19,788 nucleotides of DNA from Lachnospiraceae bacterium UBA7109 (GCA_002492335.1 DKYD01000033.1:19881-39668), one strand, 5' to 3'; shown: positions 1 to 7,402, counted from the stretch's first letter. Notes: generated from the sequence alone by a model not told the origin. Program-made: numbers and translations.

Positions 1-662
1 GCATTATCCCAGAAAATACGGAAATCCTTTGCCGCCGGTTTCAGATTCGCAAATCTTCTTACGGTATCATTTGAATAGGATATACCCGTCGGATTCGCAT
101 ATTTCGGAACACACCAGATACCTTTCACAGATGCATCCTCAGAAACAAGCTTTTCTACCATATCCATATCCGGTCCTGTCTCAAGCAGCGGAACATTGAT
201 CATCTTGATTCCGAAGAATTCTGTAATCGCAAAATGTCTGTCATATCCCGGAACCGGACACAGGAATTTTACTTCTTTCAATTTTCCCCACGGCTTGCTT
301 CCCATAATTCCATGCGTCATAGCACGTGAAACCGTATCAAACATAACATTCAGACTGGAATTCCCATAAATAATAATATTCCTCTCCGGAACTTCTGACA
401 TATCAGCCAGCAGTTTTCTTGCCTCTGTGATTCCGTCAAGCACTCCATAATTTCTGCAGTCTACTCCATCAGAACTTACGAGATCACAGTCTCCGGTAAG
501 TACATTCATTAATCCGTTACTTAAATCAAGCTGTGCTTTCGACGGCTTGCCTCTTGACATATCCAGTTTCAGGCCCTTGCCTTTCACATCTTCGAATTGC
601 TTTTCAAGTTTTCCTTTTAAGGACATTAATTCTTCTTTTGTAAGCTGACTGTATGGCTTCAT
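1..662 (-). CDS. PLP-dependent aminotransferase, Aminotran_MocR type (5' part only)
   Basis: Incomplete gene: it starts at 662 and runs off the left edge after 220 codons. My own translation begins MKPYSQLTKEELMSLKGKLE and continues with GLKLDMSRGKPS, NYG, GNSSLNVMFD, PVPGYDRHF and PKYANPTG. These are typical of the class I/II fold aminotransferases grouped as Aminotran_MocR (PF12897), cytosolic PLP enzymes that transfer amino groups between an amino acid and a 2-oxoacid. The PLP-binding lysine would lie beyond the edge and is not seen. The start is fixed by an AGGAGGGG ribosome binding site about 8 bases upstream. A good promoter lies about 65 bases upstream (726-754). The gene is divergent from the DUF4474 operon. 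Exact substrate cannot be told; these proteins are often loosely annotated as alanine or aspartate aminotransferases. Confidence 0.85.
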   Translation of the reverse strand, partial: MKPYSQLTKEELMSLKGKLEKQFEDVKGKGLKLDMSRGKPSKAQLDLSNGLMNVLTGDCDLVSSDGVDCRNYGVLDGITEARKLLADMSEVPERNIIIYGNSSLNVMFDTVSRAMTHGIMGSKPWGKLKEVKFLCPVPGYDRHFAITEFFGIKMINVPLLETGPDMDMVEKLVSEDASVKGIWCVPKYANPTGISYSNDTVRRFANLKPAAKDFRIFWDN

Positions 663-725
663 TGGAAACCCCTCCTGTTATCTTTCTTCCTTATTTATAA
701 ATTCTGTAATCACATACCATATGCT

Positions 726-754
726 ATTCTATGAAAAAAATGAAAAAATTGCAA
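726..754 (-). promoter_or_regulatory. Promoter for the aminotransferase gene
   Basis: On the minus strand TTGCAA (749-754) and TAGAAT (726-731) are separated by exactly 17 bases, a good sigma-A-type match. It lies about 65 bases upstream of the ATG at 662. The -35 box is itself palindromic and sits in a small inverted repeat (TGCAAG at 750-755, CTTGCA at 761-766, flanked by A6 and T6 runs), so it could also serve the plus strand: TTGCAA, 17 bases, TATCAT (772-777). Confidence 0.5.
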
Positions 755-939
755 GCAAAACTTGCATTTTTTATCATTTTCACAACTATTTTTCTCGATT
801 TTTCGTTTTATTATGCAATTTCCAATCTTAAGAATGGCAAAATCTCTCTCCTAACCCTTTTTTCATCCATCTCCTCTGCAAGCACCTGCCTTTCCCTCCT
901 GCATATATTAATAACAAAATAGGAAGGAAGAATTTTTAT

Positions 940-1857
940 ATGTATTTTCTTTTCGGTTTCTTTTTTATCCTGATCCTTTTCTGCACAGTATCATGCTGCT
1001 GGCGTAAGGCATACTCGATAAAAAAAGTCTGCTCTATGACTTGCTCTGAAAAATGTCGTCTTCTGAACGAACTCATTCATCCTTTCGGATATCAATATCT
1101 TCCGGCACAGGATCTGTTCTTTACAACTTTCGATGCATGGCAGAGAAAATTTGGTTATGCCAATATCTATGACTGCACGGCGCCTTTTTTTCACATGGTG
1201 TTCGACAGTGAGCCTGTCTACTTTGATTACAACGGCCGCACCTGGCTGATCGAATTCTGGAAAGGACAATATGGTATTAATACCGGTGCAGAAATCGGAA
1301 TCTACTGCGCAGATAGTCTGATAGAACCAAGTCAAAGAAATCACACCCTTTTCCACACAGTCTTTGACAGCGAAATTCCCATTTTCTCTATGAGACTTGG
1401 ATACAGCACAAAGACTACGTGCCAGGATATCGGGATTCTTTCTATGCCGCACTGGTGGCTTGCCATTTTCAAAGTGGGTCTTTTTTCCAGTCCCGACAAC
1501 CTCCTTGTAAATTTCTGCATAGAATTTCCCAGCTATGATATGTTGTGCGCCTTTCAGGATGCACTTATTGAGAAAGGCTATGATAATTGTTCTCTGCAGA
1601 CTTACGGCTGCCGCATTTGCTTTACTTTTAAAACCCCCAAAAGTCCTGTCCCCTGTGGAACCCTGACAAAACCGGTCCGTATAATTGCACAGCTTTGGAA
1701 CCGCCTGTTTTGCAGCCTTTACCGTTTTGTCACCCGGGAATTTGACTGTACCTCTGACCGCCTGATTTACCTTTATTTTTATTTGCCGTTTCTATTCCGG
1801 CATTGCCTGCATCTGCGCCGATACAGAAAACGCGCATCCAAAGGAATCCGGTTATGA
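940..1857 (+). CDS. DUF4474 domain-containing membrane-anchored protein
   Basis: 305 residues. Residues 2-20 form a hydrophobic N-terminal segment (FLFGFFFILILFCTV) that is probably a membrane anchor, followed by a conserved region from about residue 44. The signatures FDAWQRKFGY, EPVYFDYNGRTWLIEFWKGQYG and TGAEIGIY are those I associate with DUF4474 (PF14751), an uncharacterised family common in Clostridia; no reaction is known. The C terminus (about 255-305) has another hydrophobic stretch around IYLYFYLPFLF and a basic tail. The start is supported by GGAAGGAAG about 8 bases upstream. Its stop overlaps the next start as ATGA, so it is probably translationally coupled to the metallophosphoesterase. 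Function is unknown; the pairing suggests a joint envelope or signalling role, which is inference. Confidence 0.85.
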   Translation: MYFLFGFFFILILFCTVSCCWRKAYSIKKVCSMTCSEKCRLLNELIHPFGYQYLPAQDLFFTTFDAWQRKFGYANIYDCTAPFFHMVFDSEPVYFDYNGRTWLIEFWKGQYGINTGAEIGIYCADSLIEPSQRNHTLFHTVFDSEIPIFSMRLGYSTKTTCQDIGILSMPHWWLAIFKVGLFSSPDNLLVNFCIEFPSYDMLCAFQDALIEKGYDNCSLQTYGCRICFTFKTPKSPVPCGTLTKPVRIIAQLWNRLFCSLYRFVTREFDCTSDRLIYLYFYLPFLFRHCLHLRRYRKRASKGIRL

Positions 1858-2738
1858 GCGCATATTCCAGACTTTCCCAGGCCTTTGCTGCCGCTCCGGT
1901 TTTGCCGCTTGACCCATCCTCCCGTTACGTTTTGTTCAGCGACTGCCACCGGGGCTGTGCAAATTCCAATGACAATTTTGTCAAAAACCAGCACCTTTAT
2001 TTTTCTGCTTTAAAATACTATTATCAAGATACTTTTACCTATGTCGAACTTGGCGACGGCGATGAACTATGGGAAAACAGAAAAATGGAGCAGATTATCG
2101 AAGCACACGATCATGTATTCCGGCTGCTCTCGGAATTTTACAGGGAAAACCGCCTTTATATGCTCTACGGAAATCACGATATGGAAAAGAAGAAGAAAAA
2201 TTATCCTGCCCGGCATTGTTCTTCCTATTTCTGTACAGACAGCCAACAGATGCAATGCCTGTTTCCGGATATCAAATATTATAGTGGGATTATTCTTGAA
2301 AATGCGGACGGCCTGCGTCTGTACCTAACACATGGTCATCAGGCGGACCTGCTGAATTCTGTATTCTGGCGGGTTTCCCGTTTTCTGGTGAGATATATCT
2401 GGAAACCACTGGAATACATTGGTGTCCCGGATCCCACCAGTGCCGCTAAAAACAATCACCGGAAAACACAGACCGAAAAACAGCTTTCTGACTGGTCAAA
2501 AAAAGAACAGCAGATACTGATTACCGGACACACGCACCGCCCCAGGCTAAGAGACGATGGTTCTTTATATTTTAATGCCGGAAGCTGTGTTCATCCACAC
2601 GGTATTACCTGCATCGAAATCAAAAATCAGACGCTTACATTATGCAAATGGGCTGTCAATACACGCCCTGACCGTACCCTTTATGTTGCGCGGGAAGTTC
2701 TTTCCGAATTCCCTCTCCTACCCCGGATAAAGTTTTAG
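1854..2738 (+). CDS. Calcineurin-like metallophosphoesterase
   Basis: 294 residues from the ATG at 1854. An in-frame start exists at 1803, but 1854 is preferred: AAGGA lies about 8 bases upstream and the ATGA overlap with the DUF4474 stop is a typical coupling arrangement. All five metal-binding blocks of the family are visible: SDCH (D30, H32), GDGDE (D68), GNHD (N107, H108), THGHQ (H160, H162) and GHTH (H226, H228). It is therefore expected to be an active two-metal phosphohydrolase. No signal peptide or membrane segment is evident. The second block reads GDGDELWE instead of the more usual GDxxD/E form, but the key Asp is present. Substrate is unknown; nothing ties it to lipid A (LpxH) biology, which a Gram-positive lacks. 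Confidence 0.9.
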   Translation: MSAYSRLSQAFAAAPVLPLDPSSRYVLFSDCHRGCANSNDNFVKNQHLYFSALKYYYQDTFTYVELGDGDELWENRKMEQIIEAHDHVFRLLSEFYRENRLYMLYGNHDMEKKKKNYPARHCSSYFCTDSQQMQCLFPDIKYYSGIILENADGLRLYLTHGHQADLLNSVFWRVSRFLVRYIWKPLEYIGVPDPTSAAKNNHRKTQTEKQLSDWSKKEQQILITGHTHRPRLRDDGSLYFNAGSCVHPHGITCIEIKNQTLTLCKWAVNTRPDRTLYVAREVLSEFPLLPRIKF

Positions 2739-2770
2739 CCCGTTCGATTCTTTTCTCTCTCGAACGGGCT
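2737..2770. terminator. 11-bp perfect hairpin at the end of the metallophosphoesterase gene
   Basis: AGCCCGTTCGA (2737-2747) pairs perfectly with TCGAACGGGCT (2760-2770) across a 12-base loop. The 5' arm overlaps the TAG stop. On the plus strand a loose T-rich stretch follows (ATTTCTTTT from about 2779) rather than a clean U-tract. On the minus strand it is followed by AAAACTTTATCC. It is probably the terminator of the plus-strand operon and may also end the short minus-strand transcript starting near 2901. Confidence 0.6.
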
Positions 2771-2820
2771 ACGAATGAATTTCTTTTAATTTCATTGTCT
2801 ACACCTTCTACTTTCTTAGA

Positions 2821-2883
2821 TTATGAGTAATGGATTAAGTTTTCTTCGGTCCGTACCTCCTTGTTAAGATTTTTCTTTTTCAT
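2821..2883 (-). CDS. Possible 20-codon small ORF
   Basis: Hypothetical. Reading the minus strand from the ATG at 2883 gives MKKKNLNKEVRTEENLIHYS and a TAA at 2821. It is noted because it starts about 18 bases after the expected start site of a strong promoter (2908-2936) in a gap with no other gene. The peptide is hydrophilic with a lysine-rich N terminus and no membrane segment or cysteine. Against it: the sequence before the ATG (GAAAAGAAGAA) is a poor ribosome binding site, while a very good one (AAGGAGGT) lies inside the ORF with no start codon at the right distance. The transcript could equally be a non-coding RNA. I recognise no family. Confidence 0.25.
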   Translation of the reverse strand: MKKKNLNKEVRTEENLIHYS

Positions 2884-2907
2884 TTCTTCTTTTCTTTTGA
2901 TAGTTAT

Positions 2908-2936
2908 ACCATACACCATTATCTGATATCTGTCAA
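2908..2936 (-). promoter_or_regulatory. Strong sigma-A-type promoter of a short minus-strand transcript
   Basis: Minus strand TTGACA (2931-2936, perfect -35) is separated by 17 bases from TATGGT (2908-2913). The block just upstream (2941-2990) is almost pure A/T, resembling an UP element. Expected start near 2901. It points into the 3' flank of the metallophosphoesterase operon and toward the hairpin at 2737-2770, so a transcript of about 165 bases would result. Confidence 0.55.
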
Positions 2937-3005
2937 CACAAATTTTATAAATTTAATTATTTTTATTAATTTTCTAAATTTTCCGACAATTCATTTGTTT
3001 TAGAG

Positions 3006-3899
3006 TTATTCCATAGAATAACTCATCTCATGCCATTTTTCTCCGCCCCAGGAAGAATCCGCCATACCATCATCGTGAAATCCCATTTTTTTGTACATTG
3101 TCACTTTGGAATCCAGACAGGTCAGCACAACTTTTTTCCTTCCTTTTTCACGCTCCCTGTGCAGATAGCGGAGCATAATTTCTCTTGCCAGCCCCTGTCC
3201 TCTGTACTGCGGAAGGACATCCAGTCCTAACAGCATAACGTTTCTGCCACCAGGATTATAAAGCTGCGCATCTTCAAAAAACGCATCACGGAAGGAGGCT
3301 TCATCAGTAGAAAGTCCGTTCAGAAACCCGGCAATTTTTCCGGTTTCTTTATCAACCGCAGCAAGGAACAATTCCGGCGCCTTCTGGATTCGTTCTTTCA
3401 TCATCTTTTCAGAACAGGCTTCATTTGGAGGAAAACATATTGTTTCAATCTCAACCGCCTGGTCTGCTTCCTCTTGACGGATATCCCTGAATTCAAATCT
3501 ATCACACAGCTCGTCCATCAAAACATCATACTTTTTCATGGTTTCCGGATCACGGTATTCATGTTTTTCATAATACCCGATTAATTTTGTCCCTTCGCGC
3601 AAGGCCACCATATAAACATCCTTATTCTGCTTCGCATTGTGAAAAGTATAGACCATATTATGCTCCGGGGACTTTGCAAACCAGGCCGTCACCTGAAGGA
3701 TTCTTTCCCTGGACAGCGCATTATGGCAGCTTAGAAGGTTCTGACCGATTAATTTTTCTCCGCCCCTTTTCGCATAATTTACAATCGCAGCCGGATTCAT
3801 ATAAATAATCTCATGCTCAAGATTACAGATAACCACTGCGCTTCTGTCCTGGTCAATCACACTTTTATAAAATGATACAGCATTCTCAAATTCAGCCAT
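3006..3899 (-). CDS. PAS domain-GNAT acetyltransferase fusion
   Basis: 297 residues with two domains. Residues about 8-112 are PAS-like (SAVVICNLEHEIIYMNPAA, GGEKLIGQNLLSCHN), a fold used for binding ligands, heme or flavin. Residues about 136-297 are a GNAT acetyltransferase: the acetyl-CoA pyrophosphate-binding motif A is QYRGQGLA (231-238), with VVLTC and Y-KKMGF near the end. ETICFPPNEACSE and the WGGEKWHEM end resemble arylalkylamine N-acetyltransferase (AANAT)-like members. Expected role: acetyl transfer from acetyl-CoA to a small amine or a protein, possibly under PAS control. No membrane segment. The start has AGGAGAG 6 bases upstream; it begins 12 bases after the GtrA gene and is the last gene of the minus-strand run. 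Substrate and PAS ligand are unknown. Confidence 0.85.
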   Translation of the reverse strand: MAEFENAVSFYKSVIDQDRSAVVICNLEHEIIYMNPAAIVNYAKRGGEKLIGQNLLSCHNALSRERILQVTAWFAKSPEHNMVYTFHNAKQNKDVYMVALREGTKLIGYYEKHEYRDPETMKKYDVLMDELCDRFEFRDIRQEEADQAVEIETICFPPNEACSEKMMKERIQKAPELFLAAVDKETGKIAGFLNGLSTDEASFRDAFFEDAQLYNPGGRNVMLLGLDVLPQYRGQGLAREIMLRYLHREREKGRKKVVLTCLDSKVTMYKKMGFHDDGMADSSWGGEKWHEMSYSME

Positions 3900-3911
3900 T
3901 TTTCTACTCTC

Positions 3912-4322
3912 CTATTCCTTCTTCTTAAAAATCCAAAATTTCCCCGCAATATAATTTATTATAATTACCAGAATGTTAGAAAGGATTTTAATCATCAGAT
4001 CAGGGGCTTTCGCCACATCAACAAGGAGCCACATCAAAAAGATATCCAACGCCCCCGAAAACAGCCTGCAGCCGAAAAAACCCAATATTTCATTTACAAT
4101 TCCGCCCAAAGTATTTGTTTTACTCTCAAAAACCCAGGTACGATTTGTTATATACGCAAAAATAACAGATAAAACCCATGCCCATGCAGAAGCCCCGATT
4201 ACTTCTATATGAATTGCCCTTGTCGCCACAGCATATACTACAATATTTACAAGAGTCGTAAGAGCTCCGAAAAAGACGTATAATATAATTTCTTTATATT
4301 TTTTTATCAAATCCACAATCAT
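3912..4322 (-). CDS. GtrA-family membrane protein
   Basis: 136 residues from the ATG at 4322. An in-frame start at 4349 would add nine residues (MRRGTRLRF) and overlap the upstream gene; 4322 gives the usual short basic start (MIVDLIKKYKEI) before the first membrane helix, though neither start has a strong ribosome binding site. Four membrane segments are visible, around EIILYVFFGALTTLVNIVVY, SAWAWVLSVIFAYITNRTWVF, GCRLFSGALDIFLMWLL and IKILSNILVIIINYIAGKFWIF. The NRTWVF and GKFWIF motifs are hallmarks of GtrA (PF04138), four-helix proteins associated with moving polyprenyl-linked sugars across the membrane for cell-surface polysaccharides. No glycosyltransferase partner is next to it, so its role here is open. 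Gap of 12 bases to the PAS-GNAT gene suggests cotranscription. Confidence 0.88.
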   Translation of the reverse strand: MIVDLIKKYKEIILYVFFGALTTLVNIVVYAVATRAIHIEVIGASAWAWVLSVIFAYITNRTWVFESKTNTLGGIVNEILGFFGCRLFSGALDIFLMWLLVDVAKAPDLMIKILSNILVIIINYIAGKFWIFKKKE

Positions 4323-4326
4323 AAAT

Positions 4327-4782
4327 CTAAGCCTGGTTCCTCTCCGCATGTTCTATCAAAAACTCATCTAATTCCTTTTTCAGCTTTTCGTACCGCAGTT
4401 TCTTCTCTTCCTTTGCAAAATGCACTTCCCGAAACTGCTCCGGATTCTGTTCATAAGACAAAATTTCCTCCCCAAACTGCTCACTGGTCAGATCAAACAC
4501 ACAGTCTCCGACAACATTATAACAATGATAGTTTCCACCTTCTCTTAGAATTCCATATACCTTTCCGCCAAAAATATCCTGTGCCAGAAAAGCAGTTATC
4601 GAACACTGCCCCAATGTCTTATTCTCCGTCGTCCAGTTATGCCGCATCCTCGGGGCACAGGTATCTGCACTCCATATTTCGGACAAAGCATCGTATAAAT
4701 CCCTCGGAGTTTCGATTCCTCTGTATTCTTTGTTTACTGCAGGAACCAGCGCCTGCTCCCATCCATAAAAATGATATTCCAT
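4327..4782 (-). CDS. YunG-like protein
   Basis: 151 residues, soluble. DLYDALSEIWSADTCAPRMRHNW, GQCSITAFLAQDIFGG and NYHCYNVVGDCVFDLTSEQF match the pattern I remember for Bacillus YunG-type proteins (LW...DT...W....GQC...A......GG......H..N......DLT..QF). Conserved C60, H86 and D97 are arranged like a Cys-His-Asp set in small papain/transglutaminase-like folds, but catalysis is inference. The C-terminal third (about 115-151) is charged and probably helical. The ATG at 4782 has AGGAG 4 bases upstream and lies 14 bases after the polymerase stop; the gene ends 4 bases before the GtrA start. Function unknown. Confidence 0.75.
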   Translation of the reverse strand: MEYHFYGWEQALVPAVNKEYRGIETPRDLYDALSEIWSADTCAPRMRHNWTTENKTLGQCSITAFLAQDIFGGKVYGILREGGNYHCYNVVGDCVFDLTSEQFGEEILSYEQNPEQFREVHFAKEEKKLRYEKLKKELDEFLIEHAERNQA

Positions 4783-4796
4783 GATTCTCCTCTTTC

Positions 4797-6323
4797 TTAA
4801 GCCTTATGTCCGCCGATCTGCGAATTTCTCTTCTTCGCCGTCGCCCCTTCTTCCAGGTTCATTCCTTTCAGAATCGCATTTTTACCATATTTCTTTTTGA
4901 TATCAAGCACTGCCTTCTGCATCTTTTTCTCACGCTCTAATTTCGCTTCCTCTTCTGCATGCTTTCGATCTCTTTCTGCATAATCAGTAAATAAATCAAG
5001 CTGCTCGAAATTCTCTTCGTTCTGTACAGAATCCTCCGGCACAACTCGTCCGGCCGCCAGCGTAAGCCGCCGAATCAGCAGATTTTGATTAACAATCCTG
5101 TCATATAATTCAGTAACAGCCTTTATGATCAGTGTTGAAGAGGATGTCTGCCTGTTCAGATTTGCTGTTCCATGGGCGTGCTTTGGAATTTTTCTGCCAT
5201 AGCGGTCTATGGTGACCGCTCCCTTGTACTGCCTTCTCCTGTCCGGATCGTCCAGGTTCTCTCTGTCATAACCTACCGTCAGGACAATCTGGTTCGTTAC
5301 AAGACCCTTATCCACCAGGTCAAGCGCGAGCAGATCCGCCATTTCTTTTATCACAAGCCTTGCTTTTTCGAAACTATACGGACACGTAAGAACCTGACCG
5401 GAACCAATACTTTTTGCTTCCGGCCGATAAGCTTTAATCTGCTCCATCGTACAAGGTTCATAGCCCCATGCATGGTCAATCAATAATTCTGCGTTGATAC
5501 CAAATAATTTGTAGAGAAGTTCTTCATTATAATATTCACCCTGCCTGCCTATGGAACATCTTGCGACGTCTCCCATTGTATAAATCCCGACTTCCTGAAG
5601 CCTCTTCGCATACCCTCTGCCTACCCGCCAGAAATCTGTAATCGGCCGGTGCGCCCACAACAGTCTTCGGTAAGACATTTCATCCAGCTTTGCAATACGA
5701 ACCCCGTTTTTGTCAGGTTCCGTACGCTTCGCTACAATATCCATTGCAATTTTACAAAGATACAGATTCGTCCCAATTCCTGCTGTCGCTGTGATTCCGG
5801 TCGTCTGCAGAACATCCTGTATCACCATACCCGCAAATTCCTCCGGCGTCATCCGACAGGTGTTCAGGTATGCCGTAACATCCATAAATACCTCATCAAT
5901 AGAATAAACATGGATATCTTCCGGCGCAACATATTTCAAATAAACCTCATAAACCTGTGTACTGCACTCCATATAATGCGCCATTCTCGGAGGCGCCACG
6001 ATATAATCAATCGCTAATTCCGGATTGCGCTTAAGCTCCAGAGCATCAGAGGAAGCGTCTTTCAAAATCTTCTCCGGCGCCTCCGCTCTCCGGACGGCAT
6101 TCGCCTCTTTCACCTTCTGTACAACCTCAAACAGCCTTGGTCTTCCCGGAATGCCATAGGCTTTCAGAGAGGGGGATACCGCAAGACAGATCGTCTTTTC
6201 CGTCCGGCTCTTATCTGCCACCACAAGATTCGTTGTAAGCGGGTCCAGACCTCGTTCGGCGCACTCAACAGACGCATAAAAAGACTTCAGATCGATTGCA
6301 ATATATGTCCGGTTGTCTGCCAT
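4797..6323 (-). CDS. Y-family (translesion) DNA polymerase
   Basis: 508 residues from the ATG at 6323. A GTG at 6332 is in frame but sits 1 base after AGGAGG, whereas 6323 is at proper spacing. Palm motifs: IDLKSFYASVEC with catalytic D11 and the steric-gate aromatic Y16; SIDE (D143, E144) in HVYSIDEVFMDV. A helix-hairpin-helix follows around 225-260 (GRGYAKRLQEVGIYTMGDV), then the little-finger domain (about 300-430). QLDLF at 441-445 is a textbook beta-clamp-binding motif. The tail (about 448-508) is a charged probable coiled coil with a basic end. DLKSFYAS, rather than the D-M-D of DinB, places it nearer the Firmicute UvrX/YqjW/UmuC group. Role: error-prone bypass of DNA lesions. The neighbouring YolD-like gene supports this. 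Confidence 0.95.
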   Translation of the reverse strand: MADNRTYIAIDLKSFYASVECAERGLDPLTTNLVVADKSRTEKTICLAVSPSLKAYGIPGRPRLFEVVQKVKEANAVRRAEAPEKILKDASSDALELKRNPELAIDYIVAPPRMAHYMECSTQVYEVYLKYVAPEDIHVYSIDEVFMDVTAYLNTCRMTPEEFAGMVIQDVLQTTGITATAGIGTNLYLCKIAMDIVAKRTEPDKNGVRIAKLDEMSYRRLLWAHRPITDFWRVGRGYAKRLQEVGIYTMGDVARCSIGRQGEYYNEELLYKLFGINAELLIDHAWGYEPCTMEQIKAYRPEAKSIGSGQVLTCPYSFEKARLVIKEMADLLALDLVDKGLVTNQIVLTVGYDRENLDDPDRRRQYKGAVTIDRYGRKIPKHAHGTANLNRQTSSSTLIIKAVTELYDRIVNQNLLIRRLTLAAGRVVPEDSVQNEENFEQLDLFTDYAERDRKHAEEEAKLEREKKMQKAVLDIKKKYGKNAILKGMNLEEGATAKKRNSQIGGHKA

Positions 6324-6374
6324 CTGCCACACTCCTCCTGCGATAATCCCCTTATTTTTATGATTCTTTATCTG

Positions 6375-6902
6375 TTACCGGATATAATAAACATAATCCT
6401 CTTTTCTCGGCGCCGCCTCCTTCAAAGGCGCTGCCGCATAACCTAAGATCAGATGGCCGATTCCTTCATAATCGCCCTCAATTCCCAGGCTCTTTAATAT
6501 TTCTTTTCCCTCTTCAGAGTTAAATTCCTCTTTTGCCCTGTGAATCCAACAGCTGTCTACCCCTACAGCAGCGGCGGCATTCATCAGATTTCCCATTACC
6601 AGACTTCCGTCATAAAGGTATGTAGGCATCGCCTTATTTGCCAGCACAATCAAAAGCTCCGGCGCTCCATAGAATGGATCAAATCCTTCCTTCTGCCCCA
6701 TGATTTTTGCATTCATAGCAGAAAGCCTGTCCCTGAGTTCCTTATTTGTTACTGCAAGAATAATCGGAGACTGCTTTCCCATGCCGGTTGCAGCATAAGT
6801 CCCTGCTTTAATAATTTCCTGCAGCTTCTCCTCTTCAATCAGCTCCGGCCTGTAAGCCCGGCAGCTCCTTCTCGTTTCTAATACCTGCAATGTTTCAGTC
6901 AT
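6375..6902 (-). CDS. Nitroreductase-family flavoprotein
   Basis: 175 residues. ETRRSCRAYRPE near the N terminus is the typical FMN-phosphate-binding RRSxR start of the family; GSLVMGNLMNAAAAVGVDSCWIH and IGHLILGYAAA are the conserved dimer/FMN regions. Expected activity: FMN-dependent NAD(P)H oxidoreductase acting on quinones, nitro compounds or similar acceptors; a small single-domain member. Start supported by GGAGG 8 bases upstream of the ATG. It lies 26 bases after the YolD-like gene and 51 before the polymerase, between two genes that are normally adjacent. Physiological substrate unknown; a link to redox or nitro-drug stress alongside damage tolerance is only an inference from context. 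Confidence 0.92.
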   Translation of the reverse strand: MTETLQVLETRRSCRAYRPELIEEEKLQEIIKAGTYAATGMGKQSPIILAVTNKELRDRLSAMNAKIMGQKEGFDPFYGAPELLIVLANKAMPTYLYDGSLVMGNLMNAAAAVGVDSCWIHRAKEEFNSEEGKEILKSLGIEGDYEGIGHLILGYAAAPLKEAAPRKEDYVYYIR

Positions 6903-6928
6903 GTTGTTTACCTCCTCTTTCTTCTTTA

Positions 6929-7342
6929 CTATATAATATCACAAATCTGCTGCATCGGTATAACGGTTTTATCTGTCATAATAATGGTATGCTCATACTC
7001 GTTTATTTTCTGCACGATTCCTGAGTGGGTAACATAAGCTCCTCCGGATTTGTTTTCATCCGGCACAAAGAAAGTTATCGTAACCATCTGCCCTGTTCCC
7101 GCATTTTCCTTAATCAGATTCAGTTTTTCATTAAGCCTTGACATCATCTCTTCGCTGAGCTCTGGTTTTTCATCTGTCAGACGAGCCGTCTCTTCAATGG
7201 CGGCGTCATGTCCGGTAAGCGCGGCGAAAGGAGCGAACTGCGCCGCACGGTCATAAAGAGACATCCGGGGATGCCTCGCAGAAGTTGGGTGAGGAAGATT
7301 TATGATATCATCATACGCATTATTATTTTTATTATCTTTCAC
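6929..7342 (-). CDS. YolD-like protein, translesion polymerase partner
   Basis: 137 residues from the GTG at 7342, preferred because AGGAGAGG lies 5 bases upstream; a TTG at 7381 would extend it but lacks a ribosome binding site. Signatures RMSLYDRAAQFAPFAALTGHDAAIEET, ELSEE, MVTITFFVPDENKSGGAYVTHSG and IIMTDKTVIPMQQICDI are those of YolD-like proteins (PF08863). In Bacillus such genes lie next to UvrX-type Y-family polymerases and are thought to be UmuD-like partners. Here it is first in the operon that contains such a polymerase two genes downstream. No membrane segment. I do not see a clear Gram-positive LexA box (CGAAC-N4-GTTCG) upstream, so SOS control is not shown. Confidence 0.88.
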   Translation of the reverse strand: MKDNKNNNAYDDIINLPHPTSARHPRMSLYDRAAQFAPFAALTGHDAAIEETARLTDEKPELSEEMMSRLNEKLNLIKENAGTGQMVTITFFVPDENKSGGAYVTHSGIVQKINEYEHTIIMTDKTVIPMQQICDII

Positions 7343-7393
7343 TGAAACCTCTCCTTTCACTTTCTTAAAACCGGAAATCAACCCTGTTTTTCT

Positions 7394-7402
7394 ATTATAT
7401 CA
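7394..7402 (-). promoter_or_regulatory. Extended -10 promoter for the YolD-polymerase operon
   Basis: Minus strand TGATATAAT (TATAAT at 7394-7399 with the TG of an extended -10) lies about 52 bases upstream of the GTG start. The best -35 match, AAGACA at 7419-7424, needs a long 19-base spacer and overlaps the MATE stop region. Six genes downstream could be served by it. Confidence 0.45.

Noticed and set aside
731..922. 63-codon plus-strand ORF (MKKMKKLQAKLAFF...) with two hydrophobic stretches
   Set aside because: No ribosome binding site, T-rich DNA gives chance hydrophobic codons, and its 5' end coincides with the promoter boxes of the minus-strand aminotransferase.
991..1452. 153-codon minus-strand ORF opposite the DUF4474 gene
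   Set aside because: Lies wholly inside a recognisable conserved coding region on the other strand; no family features or ribosome binding site.
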